DNA of 5,302 nt from Eubacteriaceae bacterium. Its GTDB lineage: Bacteria > Bacillota_A > Clostridia > Eubacteriales > Anaerofustaceae. The position numbers and the translations under genes were made by a program. The notes under the pieces were generated by a model that did not search any database, had not been told where the DNA came from, and saw nothing but the letters and a program-made list of their open reading frames with translations. The stretch lies in the NCBI GenBank assembly GCA_031280495.1, contig JAITGT010000093.1:1-5302 (forward strand), read 5' to 3'. Position 1 is the stretch's first letter. Every line of letters starts with the position of its first letter. This document shows positions 1 through 5,302 of the stretch, in pieces.

Positions 1-1
1 C

Positions 2-286
2 ATAGCCACAGTCATTGCCATTGCGTATTTTGCCCAAGGCATGGTGCTGGCCTCTTTTGCAGAGTTTTATATGCTTCTTGGCTCAAGCATTCTGTTTTCC
101 GGCGCACTGTCTCTTGCAGGCAAGAAAATGCATACCCTCGCTCTCGCATTTGAAGAGGAGACAGGCGCATCCGGAATGAGGCGGCTGTTTGGTTTTTTGC
201 AGGCAGTTGGAGTGTTTCTCTTGTTTGGCACAGTCATTGCATGCGTTGTTGCGGGCGCTGTTGTCTTTGTCCTGTCAAAAGGCTGA
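2..286 (+). CDS. Unrecognised multi-pass membrane protein, C-terminal fragment (5' end outside window)
   Basis: An open frame enters from the left edge and ends at TGA 284-286, giving 94 complete codons. Residues 1-40 of the fragment are almost continuously hydrophobic and probably hold two membrane segments. A short polar, charged stretch follows (KKMHTLALAFEEETGASGMRR, about residues 40-60), then a strongly hydrophobic C-terminal segment (about 66-91, with GVFLLFGTVIACVVAGAVV) and the tail LSKG. An ATG at 41 could be a start, but the only purine-rich stretch (AAGG) lies directly against it and hydrophobic coding continues upstream, so a gene truncated by the window is more likely. I do not recognise the family and propose no function. 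It converges on rsmI with 3 bases between the stop codons, so it shares no operon with rsmI. Coding status is supported by the clean membrane-protein pattern, which the antisense frame lacks. Confidence 0.65.
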   Translation: MATVIAIAYFAQGMVLASFAEFYMLLGSSILFSGALSLAGKKMHTLALAFEEETGASGMRRLFGFLQAVGVFLLFGTVIACVVAGAVVFVLSKG

Positions 287-289
287 GGG

Positions 290-1126
290 CTAAGTTCTGA
301 GCATTCTGTACAGCATTGACTTTGGCACACTGTACTTTAGAGCCATTTCTTTTAGAGCTTCATTTGGGCTGGAGGCATGCATGCTTTCCAGCTCTTTTTT
401 TAGTTCGTCCAACGCCGGCAGTTCTTCCTCTTTTCGCTCAAGCGGAGAAAGGACAATGGCAATTTCGCCTTTTTCATTCGCAAGGCTCGACGCTACCTGC
501 CCAGGGGTGCCCCGCAGCGTTTCTTCGAAGATTTTTGTCATCTCTCTCGAAAGCGACATTTGCCGCTTTGGGTAGGCGCTTTCCAGTATTTCGAGCGTTG
601 CGCGAATTGAGTGCACAGAGACAAACCAAATGCAGGGACAGGGGAAGATTTCAGCCTTCTTAAGCTCTTTCCGAAGCTCTGCCTCTCTTTTGGGCAAAAA
701 TCCGCCAAAATAAAAGCTGTCGGAGCGCATGCCAGAATACACATACGCTGCAACTGCCGCACTCGGTCCCGGCAGAAAGGAAAAGGGAATGCCCTCTGCA
801 ATCGACAGCTCCACTAAAGCATATCCGGGATCGCTCACAAGGGGGGTCCCAGCATCGCTGACGAGAGCCACTGCTTTTCCTGAGCGGGCTTGAGAGACCG
901 CCTCATGCGCCATTTTCTTTTCGTTGTATTTATGGTATGAGCGCATTTTGTTTTGGATTCCGTATCGATTCAGCAGCTTTATCGTGTTTCTTGTGTCCTC
1001 GCAGTAAAGGACATCAGCAGAGCGGAGCGCCTCTATGGCCCTCTCTGTGATGTCCGCCATATTTCCGATGGGCGTTGCAATGATGCAAATGCTGCCTTCG
1101 CAGCTATTCGAAGAAGAATCTCCCAT
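290..1126 (-). CDS. rsmI: 16S rRNA (cytidine(1402)-2'-O)-methyltransferase RsmI
   Basis: RsmI uses SAM to methylate the 2'-O of C1402 in the 16S rRNA decoding centre. With RsmH it makes m4Cm1402, which tunes start selection and fidelity (family knowledge). The 278-residue product has the family signatures in order: IATPIGNMADIT (16-27), EDTRNT (43-48), YHKYNE (64-69), LVSDAGTPLVSDPGY (88-102), LPGPSA (118-123), FGGFLPKR (140-147) and SREMTKIFEETLRGT (193-207). A C-terminal helical tail ends in NEALKEMALKYSVPKSMLYRML, as in the family's small C-terminal domain. Length is normal. One oddity is that the usual FYESPHR-like motif reads WFVSVHS (167-173). The ATG at 1126 is chosen over an in-frame TTG at 1171: it puts the first motif at the usual distance from the N-terminus and has GAGG upstream (1139-1142), although the 12-base spacing is long. 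It overlaps the 3' end of purA by 23 bases, implying cotranscription and possible translational coupling. The stop is TAG. Confidence 0.95.
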   Translation of the reverse strand: MGDSSSNSCEGSICIIATPIGNMADITERAIEALRSADVLYCEDTRNTIKLLNRYGIQNKMRSYHKYNEKKMAHEAVSQARSGKAVALVSDAGTPLVSDPGYALVELSIAEGIPFSFLPGPSAAVAAYVYSGMRSDSFYFGGFLPKREAELRKELKKAEIFPCPCIWFVSVHSIRATLEILESAYPKRQMSLSREMTKIFEETLRGTPGQVASSLANEKGEIAIVLSPLERKEEELPALDELKKELESMHASSPNEALKEMALKYSVPKSMLYRMLRT

Positions 1127-2390
1127 TAATAACAGTTTCCTCTCTGTCCGCTCCAACTGAAACAATTCCAACAGGAATGCCGCTTAGCTCTTCCACGCGC
1201 TTTATATACGCTATTGCCGCTTTCGGAAGATCGCCAATTGAGCGGGCGCCAGAAATGTCTTCGGTCCATCCGCCCATTTCCTCGTACACAGGCTCGCACT
1301 TTTCCAAAGCATCCAGATCCGCTGGAAAGCTTTCAACCATACGCCCACCGAGCCGATAGCCTGTGCAGATCTTTACACTGTCCATGCCCGTGAGAGTGTC
1401 TAGCTTTGTGAGAGCTATGGATGTCACGCTGTTTATGCGCACGGCAAATTTAAGGATTTCTGCGTCGAGCCATCCGCAGCGGCGAGGCCTGCCTGTAGTT
1501 GTGCCATATTCCGCCCCTTGCTCTCGGAGCCAGTCGCCTTTTTCCCCTATGAGCTCTGTTGGAAACGGCCCTTTGCCTACGCGTGTTGTATATGCTTTGG
1601 CAACGCCTACAACGCTCTCAAGCATTGCTGGCCCAATGCCTGTTCCAATGAGCGCTCCGGATGCGGTCGGATGAGAAGATGTAACATAGGGGTAAGTTCC
1701 AAAATCAAGATCAAGCAGCGTTCCCTGGGCACCCTCAAAGAGCGTTTTTTTGCCTTCCTTAATTGCGTTAAAGACGAGCACTGAGCAGTCGGCAGCAAAC
1801 GGGCGCAAAAACTCAGCGGCCGCTAGGCAGCGCTCATATATGTCTGAAAAGCGAAGGGGCTCGCCTCCATAAATTTTTGTGATTTGATCGTTTGCGGCGC
1901 TTAGGCCAGCTTCAAGCTTTTGGGCAAAGGCGTCTTTTTCCAGCAGGTCGCAAACCCGAATTCCAATTCGTTTGGCTTTGTCCGCATAGCACGGGCCAAT
2001 GCCTCTTAGAGTCGTGCCTATGTCTTTATTGCCAAGTGATTTTTCGGACAGCTCATCCAATGCTATATGGTAAGGGAGAATAAGGTGAGCCCTCAGGTCA
2101 ACATGCAGGCGATCAAGCCCCACACCCCGGCTCTGCAGGCCCAGTGCCTCTTCCTCAAACCAGATCGGATCAAAGGCAACTCCAGCTCCAATGACAGATG
2201 TCTTGTTTTGAATTACTCCGGAAGGCACAAGGTGAAGCTTGTAGGTAACTCCGTCTGCGATAACTGTATGCCCGGCGTTGTTCCCTCCTTGGTAGCGGAC
2301 GACGACATCGCTTCTCTCAGTGAGACAGTCAGTAATCTTGCCTTTGCCTTCGTCGCCCCACTGCATACCAATAACTGCTAATGATGGCAT
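1104..2390 (-). CDS. purA: Adenylosuccinate synthetase PurA
   Basis: PurA is a cytoplasmic enzyme that condenses IMP with L-aspartate using GTP to give adenylosuccinate, the first committed step from IMP to AMP. The 428-residue product matches the bacterial length (about 430). The N-terminal phosphate loop is GMQWGDEGKGK (8-18), with D13 at the place of the catalytic aspartate. NNAGHT (37-42) carries H41, the catalytic histidine. Further signatures are IGTTLRGIGPCY, the IMP-site stretch FEGAQGTLLDLDFGTYPYV followed by TSSHPTASGA, TTRVGKGPFPTE, TTTGRPRRCGWLD, and the guanine-recognition segment TKLD. The ATG at 2390 is chosen over the in-frame TTG at 2408: it has AAAGGG-type Shine-Dalgarno bases (2399-2404) at 8-base spacing and begins with MPSLAVIG, the standard family N-terminus. 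It is the first gene of a purA-rsmI operon with a candidate promoter at 2437-2464. I saw no recognisable purine operator. The stop is TAG at 1104-1106. All key residues are present, so it should be active. Confidence 0.98.
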   Translation of the reverse strand: MPSLAVIGMQWGDEGKGKITDCLTERSDVVVRYQGGNNAGHTVIADGVTYKLHLVPSGVIQNKTSVIGAGVAFDPIWFEEEALGLQSRGVGLDRLHVDLRAHLILPYHIALDELSEKSLGNKDIGTTLRGIGPCYADKAKRIGIRVCDLLEKDAFAQKLEAGLSAANDQITKIYGGEPLRFSDIYERCLAAAEFLRPFAADCSVLVFNAIKEGKKTLFEGAQGTLLDLDFGTYPYVTSSHPTASGALIGTGIGPAMLESVVGVAKAYTTRVGKGPFPTELIGEKGDWLREQGAEYGTTTGRPRRCGWLDAEILKFAVRINSVTSIALTKLDTLTGMDSVKICTGYRLGGRMVESFPADLDALEKCEPVYEEMGGWTEDISGARSIGDLPKAAIAYIKRVEELSGIPVGIVSVGADREETVINGRFFFE

Positions 2391-2436
2391 ATTGTGGACC
2401 CTTTCCAATAACTGCGTTTTTCAGTTCAACCATTTC

Positions 2437-2464
2437 ATTCTACAGGAAAACAAGTCATGTGCAA
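2437..2464 (-). promoter_or_regulatory. Candidate sigma70-type promoter for purA-rsmI
   Basis: On the minus strand TTGCAC (complement of 2459-2464) is separated by 16 bases from TAGAAT (complement of 2437-2442). The -10 matches TATAAT at 5 of 6 positions, while the -35 matches only TTG. Transcription would begin near 2430, giving a leader of about 40 bases to the purA ATG at 2390. This fits the divergent gap and the direction of the operon. It was found by eye and not scored against background. Confidence 0.45.
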
Positions 2465-2502
2465 TAGAGCCTTGCCCGCATTTTCCCTTTAATGCCGAAT
2501 GA

Positions 2503-2531
2503 TTGACAAGATTTATATTATATGATAAAGT
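2503..2531 (+). promoter_or_regulatory. Candidate promoter for the PKD-domain membrane protein gene
   Basis: A perfect TTGACA (2503-2508) is followed by the AT-rich run ATTTATATTATATGATAAAGT. The -10 is ambiguous. TATGAT (2521-2526) is a 5/6 match but only 12 bases downstream. GATAAA (2524-2529, 15 bases) and TAAAGT (2526-2531, 17 bases) fit the spacing better but match only 4 of 6. Transcription would begin near 2532-2540, 35-40 bases before the ATG at 2574. The perfect -35, the sudden AT-richness and the position between divergent genes support a promoter here, but not the exact -10. Confidence 0.45.
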
Positions 2532-2573
2532 CATGAAAGCAATGGGATCATAAATCAAAGCTGAGTGATAATT

Positions 2574-2654
2574 ATGGCAAATAAACGTCTTATTTCAGCG
2601 GCAATTCTTGCTGCAATGGCTATATGTCTTGTACATATTCCTAAAATTGAAGCC
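2574..2654 (+). other. Signal peptide coding segment of the PKD-domain protein
   Basis: Residues 1-27 show a basic N-region (K4, R5), a hydrophobic core at about 6-20 and a polar C-region ending I-E-A before QN. Small residues are not at both -3 and -1 (I at -3, A at -1), so the cleavage site after A27 is plausible rather than certain. The absence of a lipobox (no L-x-x-C with the Cys at the junction) argues against a lipoprotein. Confidence 0.7.
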
Positions 2655-4196
2655 CAAAACATAGCAGCGCCGCAGTTTTACTTTAGGAATCCCTCTGTCT
2701 GCACTCTTGAATATGCTGAAATTGTTGTTTCGAACCCGTTTTTTACTTCTCAGCCCTGGACAGCTGAATATTTTCACCCATTTCGCGGCATTAATGTTTC
2801 TATCACTGCGCCTGCGACATCCGCCCAGGCTGTCATACGCATCAGTACTGAAAACACTGGAGTATTCAACTTTCGCTTGATCTCAATAAACAACGTGGAT
2901 GTTGCCCCAATTGAGGCAAAGCTGACGGTTAAGCATCACATAACAGACATTAAGATCGACTCCAAGCCTTCTGAAGACGATCCATACCGTATCTCTTACG
3001 AAGCTACGGCAAAGCGGCATTGCTCAAATGGATCCCTCGCTTATAATTGGAAGTTTTCTGATGGATTGTCTGATACGGGAGCAAAGGCTGATCACCAATA
3101 TATGTATGGCGTTAGCAACTTCAACGCTAAAGTCAGCATTACTGCCAAAAATGGCGATCTTTTGACCTCCTACGAACTTGAGAAAAAAATTGATCTTCCT
3201 GATCTTCCAAAAGTGCAGTATAAACTAGATCGGGAATCCGCGTGCTCTGAAGAGATACTCTCGATTGTCGCGTTTGACTTGGAAAAAGAAGATGGCATGA
3301 AGTGGTCCTTTCAGTACAGCGTTGACGCTGCGGAAAAGAAAGAGGCCAAATGCTCAAAGCGGTCTGCTGAAATTTCTGTCGGCAAGCTTGCCGCTGGAGA
3401 GCACACAGTGCAAATATACGATGCGCAAGGAAAAGCTGTGACAGAGCTCTCGATATCTATTATCGAGCCATATGCCAAAACGCCAAAAATCAATGCGTCA
3501 AATACAGAGGATGGAACCCAAATATCAGCAAATGTCAGACTTCATACATATAATGGGGTCACTTGCCATGCTCCGTTTTCTTACAACTGGAGCTTTGGTG
3601 ACGATTCAGCGACAGAAACAACGCAAAGCGATACTGCACTGCACCACTACTCCTCCCCCGGCGACTACCAGATTTCCTTGCTGGCAATGTCTGGCGCGGA
3701 CCAAATAAAAACAGGGGGCGTACTGCGATTTTTGAACAGCGGGGCTGGAGGCGCCCAGGTCCTTACGCAGGCCTCTTCCGAGGAGGCGCTCGAACTGCCA
3801 GACGGCTTTGGCGGCTCATTTTCAACAAGGCCAACTCCTGGCCAGGAAGTTCGCCCTCAAAATCCGCCCAATGGGCAGGGAGCGAACAATGAAAACTTGG
3901 GCCATGAGGCGGCTGGGGCATGGTCTGTGGCGAACGTGGGCATTGTTGCCTTAAGCATTTTGACCCTTGTTTTGAGCATATTTATCCGCTCGCGCCAGAA
4001 GGCGGCTGCTCGCTACTTCGATTATGCGCTCGTCGAAGTGATCTCAGCCATCCTCCTAGTCGCCATGTGCGTTCTAACGACTGACTTCGCCAAGGCATTT
4101 GCAGCAGTAAATGGATATACCGCAATTTTTGTGTTTGGGTTCGCCCTTCAGCTCGCCGCTTGCTGGCTTAACTTTTATGGCACCCGCAACGCCTAG
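2574..4196 (+). CDS. Secreted/membrane-anchored protein: signal peptide, two PKD-like domains, three C-terminal membrane segments
   Basis: The 540-residue product starts with a signal peptide (NKR, hydrophobic core LISAAILAAMAICLV, likely cleavage after IEA at 27). Residues 30-120 look like a beta-rich domain of unknown type. Residues about 123-206 form a PKD-like domain (YNWKFSDG at 157-164, HQYMYGVSNFNAKVSI at 174-189). Another beta-rich stretch (about 212-298) has C224 and C260. A second, clearer PKD-like domain spans about 304-386 (YNWSFGDDS at 337-345, HHYSSPGDYQISLLAMSG at 357-374). A Gly/Pro/Asn-rich linker (about 409-448) leads to three membrane segments (about 452-471, 485-503, 512-532). 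The bulk should therefore face outward or into the periplasm. PKD domains usually serve in adhesion or in binding protein or carbohydrate surfaces, and no catalytic domain is seen, so function is unknown. The ATG at 2574 is preferred over the GTG at 2565 because MANKR begins a standard signal peptide and GAG lies 8 bases upstream. Sampled GC rises from about 44% early to about 56% near the linker. The TAG stop overlaps the convergent fbp stop. Confidence 0.9.
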   Translation: MANKRLISAAILAAMAICLVHIPKIEAQNIAAPQFYFRNPSVCTLEYAEIVVSNPFFTSQPWTAEYFHPFRGINVSITAPATSAQAVIRISTENTGVFNFRLISINNVDVAPIEAKLTVKHHITDIKIDSKPSEDDPYRISYEATAKRHCSNGSLAYNWKFSDGLSDTGAKADHQYMYGVSNFNAKVSITAKNGDLLTSYELEKKIDLPDLPKVQYKLDRESACSEEILSIVAFDLEKEDGMKWSFQYSVDAAEKKEAKCSKRSAEISVGKLAAGEHTVQIYDAQGKAVTELSISIIEPYAKTPKINASNTEDGTQISANVRLHTYNGVTCHAPFSYNWSFGDDSATETTQSDTALHHYSSPGDYQISLLAMSGADQIKTGGVLRFLNSGAGGAQVLTQASSEEALELPDGFGGSFSTRPTPGQEVRPQNPPNGQGANNENLGHEAAGAWSVANVGIVALSILTLVLSIFIRSRQKAAARYFDYALVEVISAILLVAMCVLTTDFAKAFAAVNGYTAIFVFGFALQLAACWLNFYGTRNA

Positions 4197-5302
4197 CCAT
4201 TGCTTTGGGCTATAGTGCCGCGGCTATATGCCTCAAGCAGCATTTCCAGGCGATCGATCTCCTTTTGCATCCTCTTTCCGTCTTCCGTGTCAGAGACGCG
4301 AAGGCGGTTTTCCATGCCCAGCTCTTCAACATTAACAAGACGATCGCTCATGTCGCGGCCTGGCCCTGCCTCAGCAGCGCCCTGCTCTTTCTTCTGTTCA
4401 TGCAGCATGAGGGTAAGCCCGATTGAGTTGTATGTCAGCGTGCAGCCCGCAAGCCCTGTCTCTTTTTGGTAAGCTTGAGAATATCCAAGATCAATGCAAA
4501 GGATCTTTCCGTTTGCCTTTATTGGGCTTTCCCCGGCTTTGACTGGAACATGGCCGCAAACAATATGCGAATGCGCTGCAGCAAGGCCAAACTCCTTTAA
4601 GAGCGCGTCAGCCAGCGCCTCATCGTCTAAGTGTCTGTAAAATAGCGGCGTGGACTCTTTGTGCTCTGATTTGTCGTCAATAAAGTATCTTTCGAAGGTC
4701 GCCATTTTGTCTTTGCCAAACAACGGCGAGTCGGGCGAGCACCAGAGGAACCAAAATAAATCTTTCTCCTCGTCCTCTTCATCAGAAAAGGACTGCCGAA
4801 CTTTCCTATCTATAAAGTCAAGGAGCGCCTTTCCCTTTAATTGCTGCCCGCACAGGCTGACTTCCCGAAAATTAAGGCTGTCATCAATAGGAAGGCCGGC
4901 GTGCATGAGCAGGTTGCCATTATAGCAAAGGTAGACGCTTCCATGGCTTAAAAGATATTTTGCATGCCGCTGCAGCTTTTCGCTTGCCATGAACGATGTC
5001 CTAAGCGACTGGATCACATCTTCCTCTTCCTTTGTAAGCAAGCTTTGGCCCGCTTGGCCTATTGTTGGAAAATCGGAACAGTTAAGGGGAAACCGCACTC
5101 CACCAAGAAGGGCAGTTCTGTCCCCAATATTTATTGTGTCCACAATCATTCTGCTGTCCATCCCATACCCTGGGTTGCGCCGTATTGCAGCGCTTTCGAG
5201 CTTAAACTGGATGACACTCATCGCCTTTTGCATTTTTGCAAGCAAAACTTTGCTGATATCGGATGTTTCGTCGCTTTCTATTGGCATGAATTTCATCAGC
5301 TC
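4193..5302 (-). CDS. fbp: Fructose-1,6-bisphosphatase class III, C-terminal part (5' end outside window)
   Basis: This enzyme hydrolyses fructose-1,6-bisphosphate to fructose-6-phosphate in gluconeogenesis. Class III enzymes are large (about 640-670 residues), have a metallophosphoesterase-like core and are typical of Bacillota and some other bacteria. The frame runs off the right edge, with no stop before the codons GAG CTG at 5302-5297. The 369 codons present are the C-terminal half or more. Numbered from the Met at 5296, family stretches are: VIQFKLESAAIRRNP (28-42), SEKLQRHAKYLLSHGSVYL (105-123), YNGNLLMHAGLP (125-136), FWFLWCSPDSPLFG (181-194), KDKMATFERYFI (195-206), CGHVPVKAGESPIKANGK (247-264) and AYQKETGLAG (275-284). 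H132 and the GH at 248-249 are probable metal-site residues. The N-terminal GDxxDRG and GNHD motifs would lie outside the window. An acidic run (DEEDEEKD, 172-179) and a coiled tail (MQKEIDRLEMLLEAYSRG) complete it. The TAG stop shares CTAG with the convergent gene. Confidence 0.93.
   Translation of the reverse strand, partial: ELMKFMPIESDETSDISKVLLAKMQKAMSVIQFKLESAAIRRNPGYGMDSRMIVDTINIGDRTALLGGVRFPLNCSDFPTIGQAGQSLLTKEEEDVIQSLRTSFMASEKLQRHAKYLLSHGSVYLCYNGNLLMHAGLPIDDSLNFREVSLCGQQLKGKALLDFIDRKVRQSFSDEEDEEKDLFWFLWCSPDSPLFGKDKMATFERYFIDDKSEHKESTPLFYRHLDDEALADALLKEFGLAAAHSHIVCGHVPVKAGESPIKANGKILCIDLGYSQAYQKETGLAGCTLTYNSIGLTLMLHEQKKEQGAAEAGPGRDMSDRLVNVEELGMENRLRVSDTEDGKRMQKEIDRLEMLLEAYSRGTIAQSNG
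4208..4232. repeat. Imperfect inverted repeat inside the 3' end of fbp, just past the convergent stops
   Basis: GGC-TATAG-TG-CCG meets CGG-CTATA-TGCC head to head with no spacer, giving pairable arms of about 11 bases interrupted by small bulges. It lies 12 bases beyond the + gene stop and inside fbp codons. It could form a cruciform or an RNA hairpin protecting or ending the + transcript, but no T-run follows on the + strand, so it is not a classical intrinsic terminator. Confidence 0.3.

Larger units (their letters stand above)
2391..2573. other. Divergent intergenic regulatory region between purA and the PKD protein gene
   Basis: These 183 bases hold the two back-to-back candidate promoters, with -35 boxes about 40 bases apart, and the two translation starts. 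Upstream of the + gene ATG (2574), GAGTGAT (2563-2569) gives at best a weak Shine-Dalgarno. A short inverted repeat, GCATT (2478-2482) and AATGC (2491-2495) with an 8-base gap, lies between the two -35 boxes. It could be a regulator site, but arms of 5 bases are expected often by chance. I see no riboswitch-like structure, tRNA or terminator. Confidence 0.5.

Noticed and set aside
284..286. Possible TGA recoding (TGA read as Trp)
   Set aside because: All genes encode Trp with TGG, contain no internal TGA in conserved positions, and the frame after 286 has no coding character.
336..358. Direct repeat TTTAGAGC at 336-343 and 351-358
   Set aside because: It is explained by the repeated residues ALK(EM)ALK in the RsmI C-terminal helix, spaced by five codons.
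316..663. Open frame of about 115 codons on the + strand
   Set aside because: It lies fully antisense to well-supported rsmI, has no domain pattern or good ribosome site, and is a shadow of the rsmI codons.
2067..2381. Open frame of about 104 codons on the + strand
   Set aside because: It is antisense to the conserved N-terminal part of purA and shows no protein-family signal.
2391..2408. TTG start that would lengthen PurA by six residues
   Set aside because: Its extra residues (MERVHN) cover the Shine-Dalgarno bases of the ATG at 2390, and the family normally starts close to the GDEGKGK loop.
2305..2433. Minus-strand frame starting ATG at 2433 (MVELKNAVIGKGPQYA...) overlapping the purA start
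   Set aside because: It is short, has no Shine-Dalgarno, and runs out of frame through purA codons.
2533..2553. Seven-codon reading frame (MKAMGS, stop TAA) in the leader of the PKD gene
   Set aside because: It has no clear ribosome site, and the sequence shows no attenuator structure. It could arise by chance.
1..5302. tRNA, rRNA, CRISPR array, insertion sequence, riboswitch or phage attachment site
   Set aside because: I saw no repeat-spacer pattern, transposase, terminal inverted repeats or recognisable RNA fold. Nearly all the window is occupied by five coding regions.

Overview
The window carries five protein-coding genes, two cut by the window edges, and no RNA genes, mobile elements or CRISPR. 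The host is a bacterium. PurA and RsmI are of bacterial type. The PurA wording (RYQGGNNAGHT, YKLHLVPSG, IGPCY.DKA..IGIR) and the class III fructose-1,6-bisphosphatase point to Bacillota or a group that shares its genes. That placement is an inference. Base composition is moderate, near 50% GC by eye, and Shine-Dalgarno-like sites precede purA and, at longer spacing, rsmI.

Layout, left to right. (1) The C-terminal end of an unrecognised small multi-pass membrane protein on the + strand (to 286). (2) Three bases further on, rsmI on the - strand (290-1126), the 16S rRNA C1402 2'-O-methyltransferase. (3) purA on the - strand (1104-2390), adenylosuccinate synthetase. Its 3' end overlaps the rsmI start by 23 bases, so the two form a purA-rsmI operon. 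(4) A 183-base divergent intergenic region (2391-2573) with a candidate promoter for each direction. (5) A 540-residue + strand gene (2574-4196) for a secreted or membrane-anchored protein with a signal peptide, two PKD-like beta-sandwich domains, a Gly/Pro/Asn-rich linker and three C-terminal membrane segments. (6) The C-terminal ~370 residues of a class III fructose-1,6-bisphosphatase on the - strand (4193-5302, running off the right edge).

PurA (purine nucleotide synthesis), RsmI (ribosome decoding-centre modification) and Fbp (gluconeogenesis) are housekeeping functions with no evident common pathway. The PKD membrane protein is the only accessory-looking gene and the only one whose role cannot be read from the sequence. 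Packing is tight: one convergent pair is 3 bases apart, and the other shares its stop codons on a palindromic CTAG. No classical terminator hairpin with a T-run was found at either junction. I see no convincing new multi-gene system here. The most interesting items are the PKD/three-TM protein, the shared CTAG stop, and an altered motif in RsmI.
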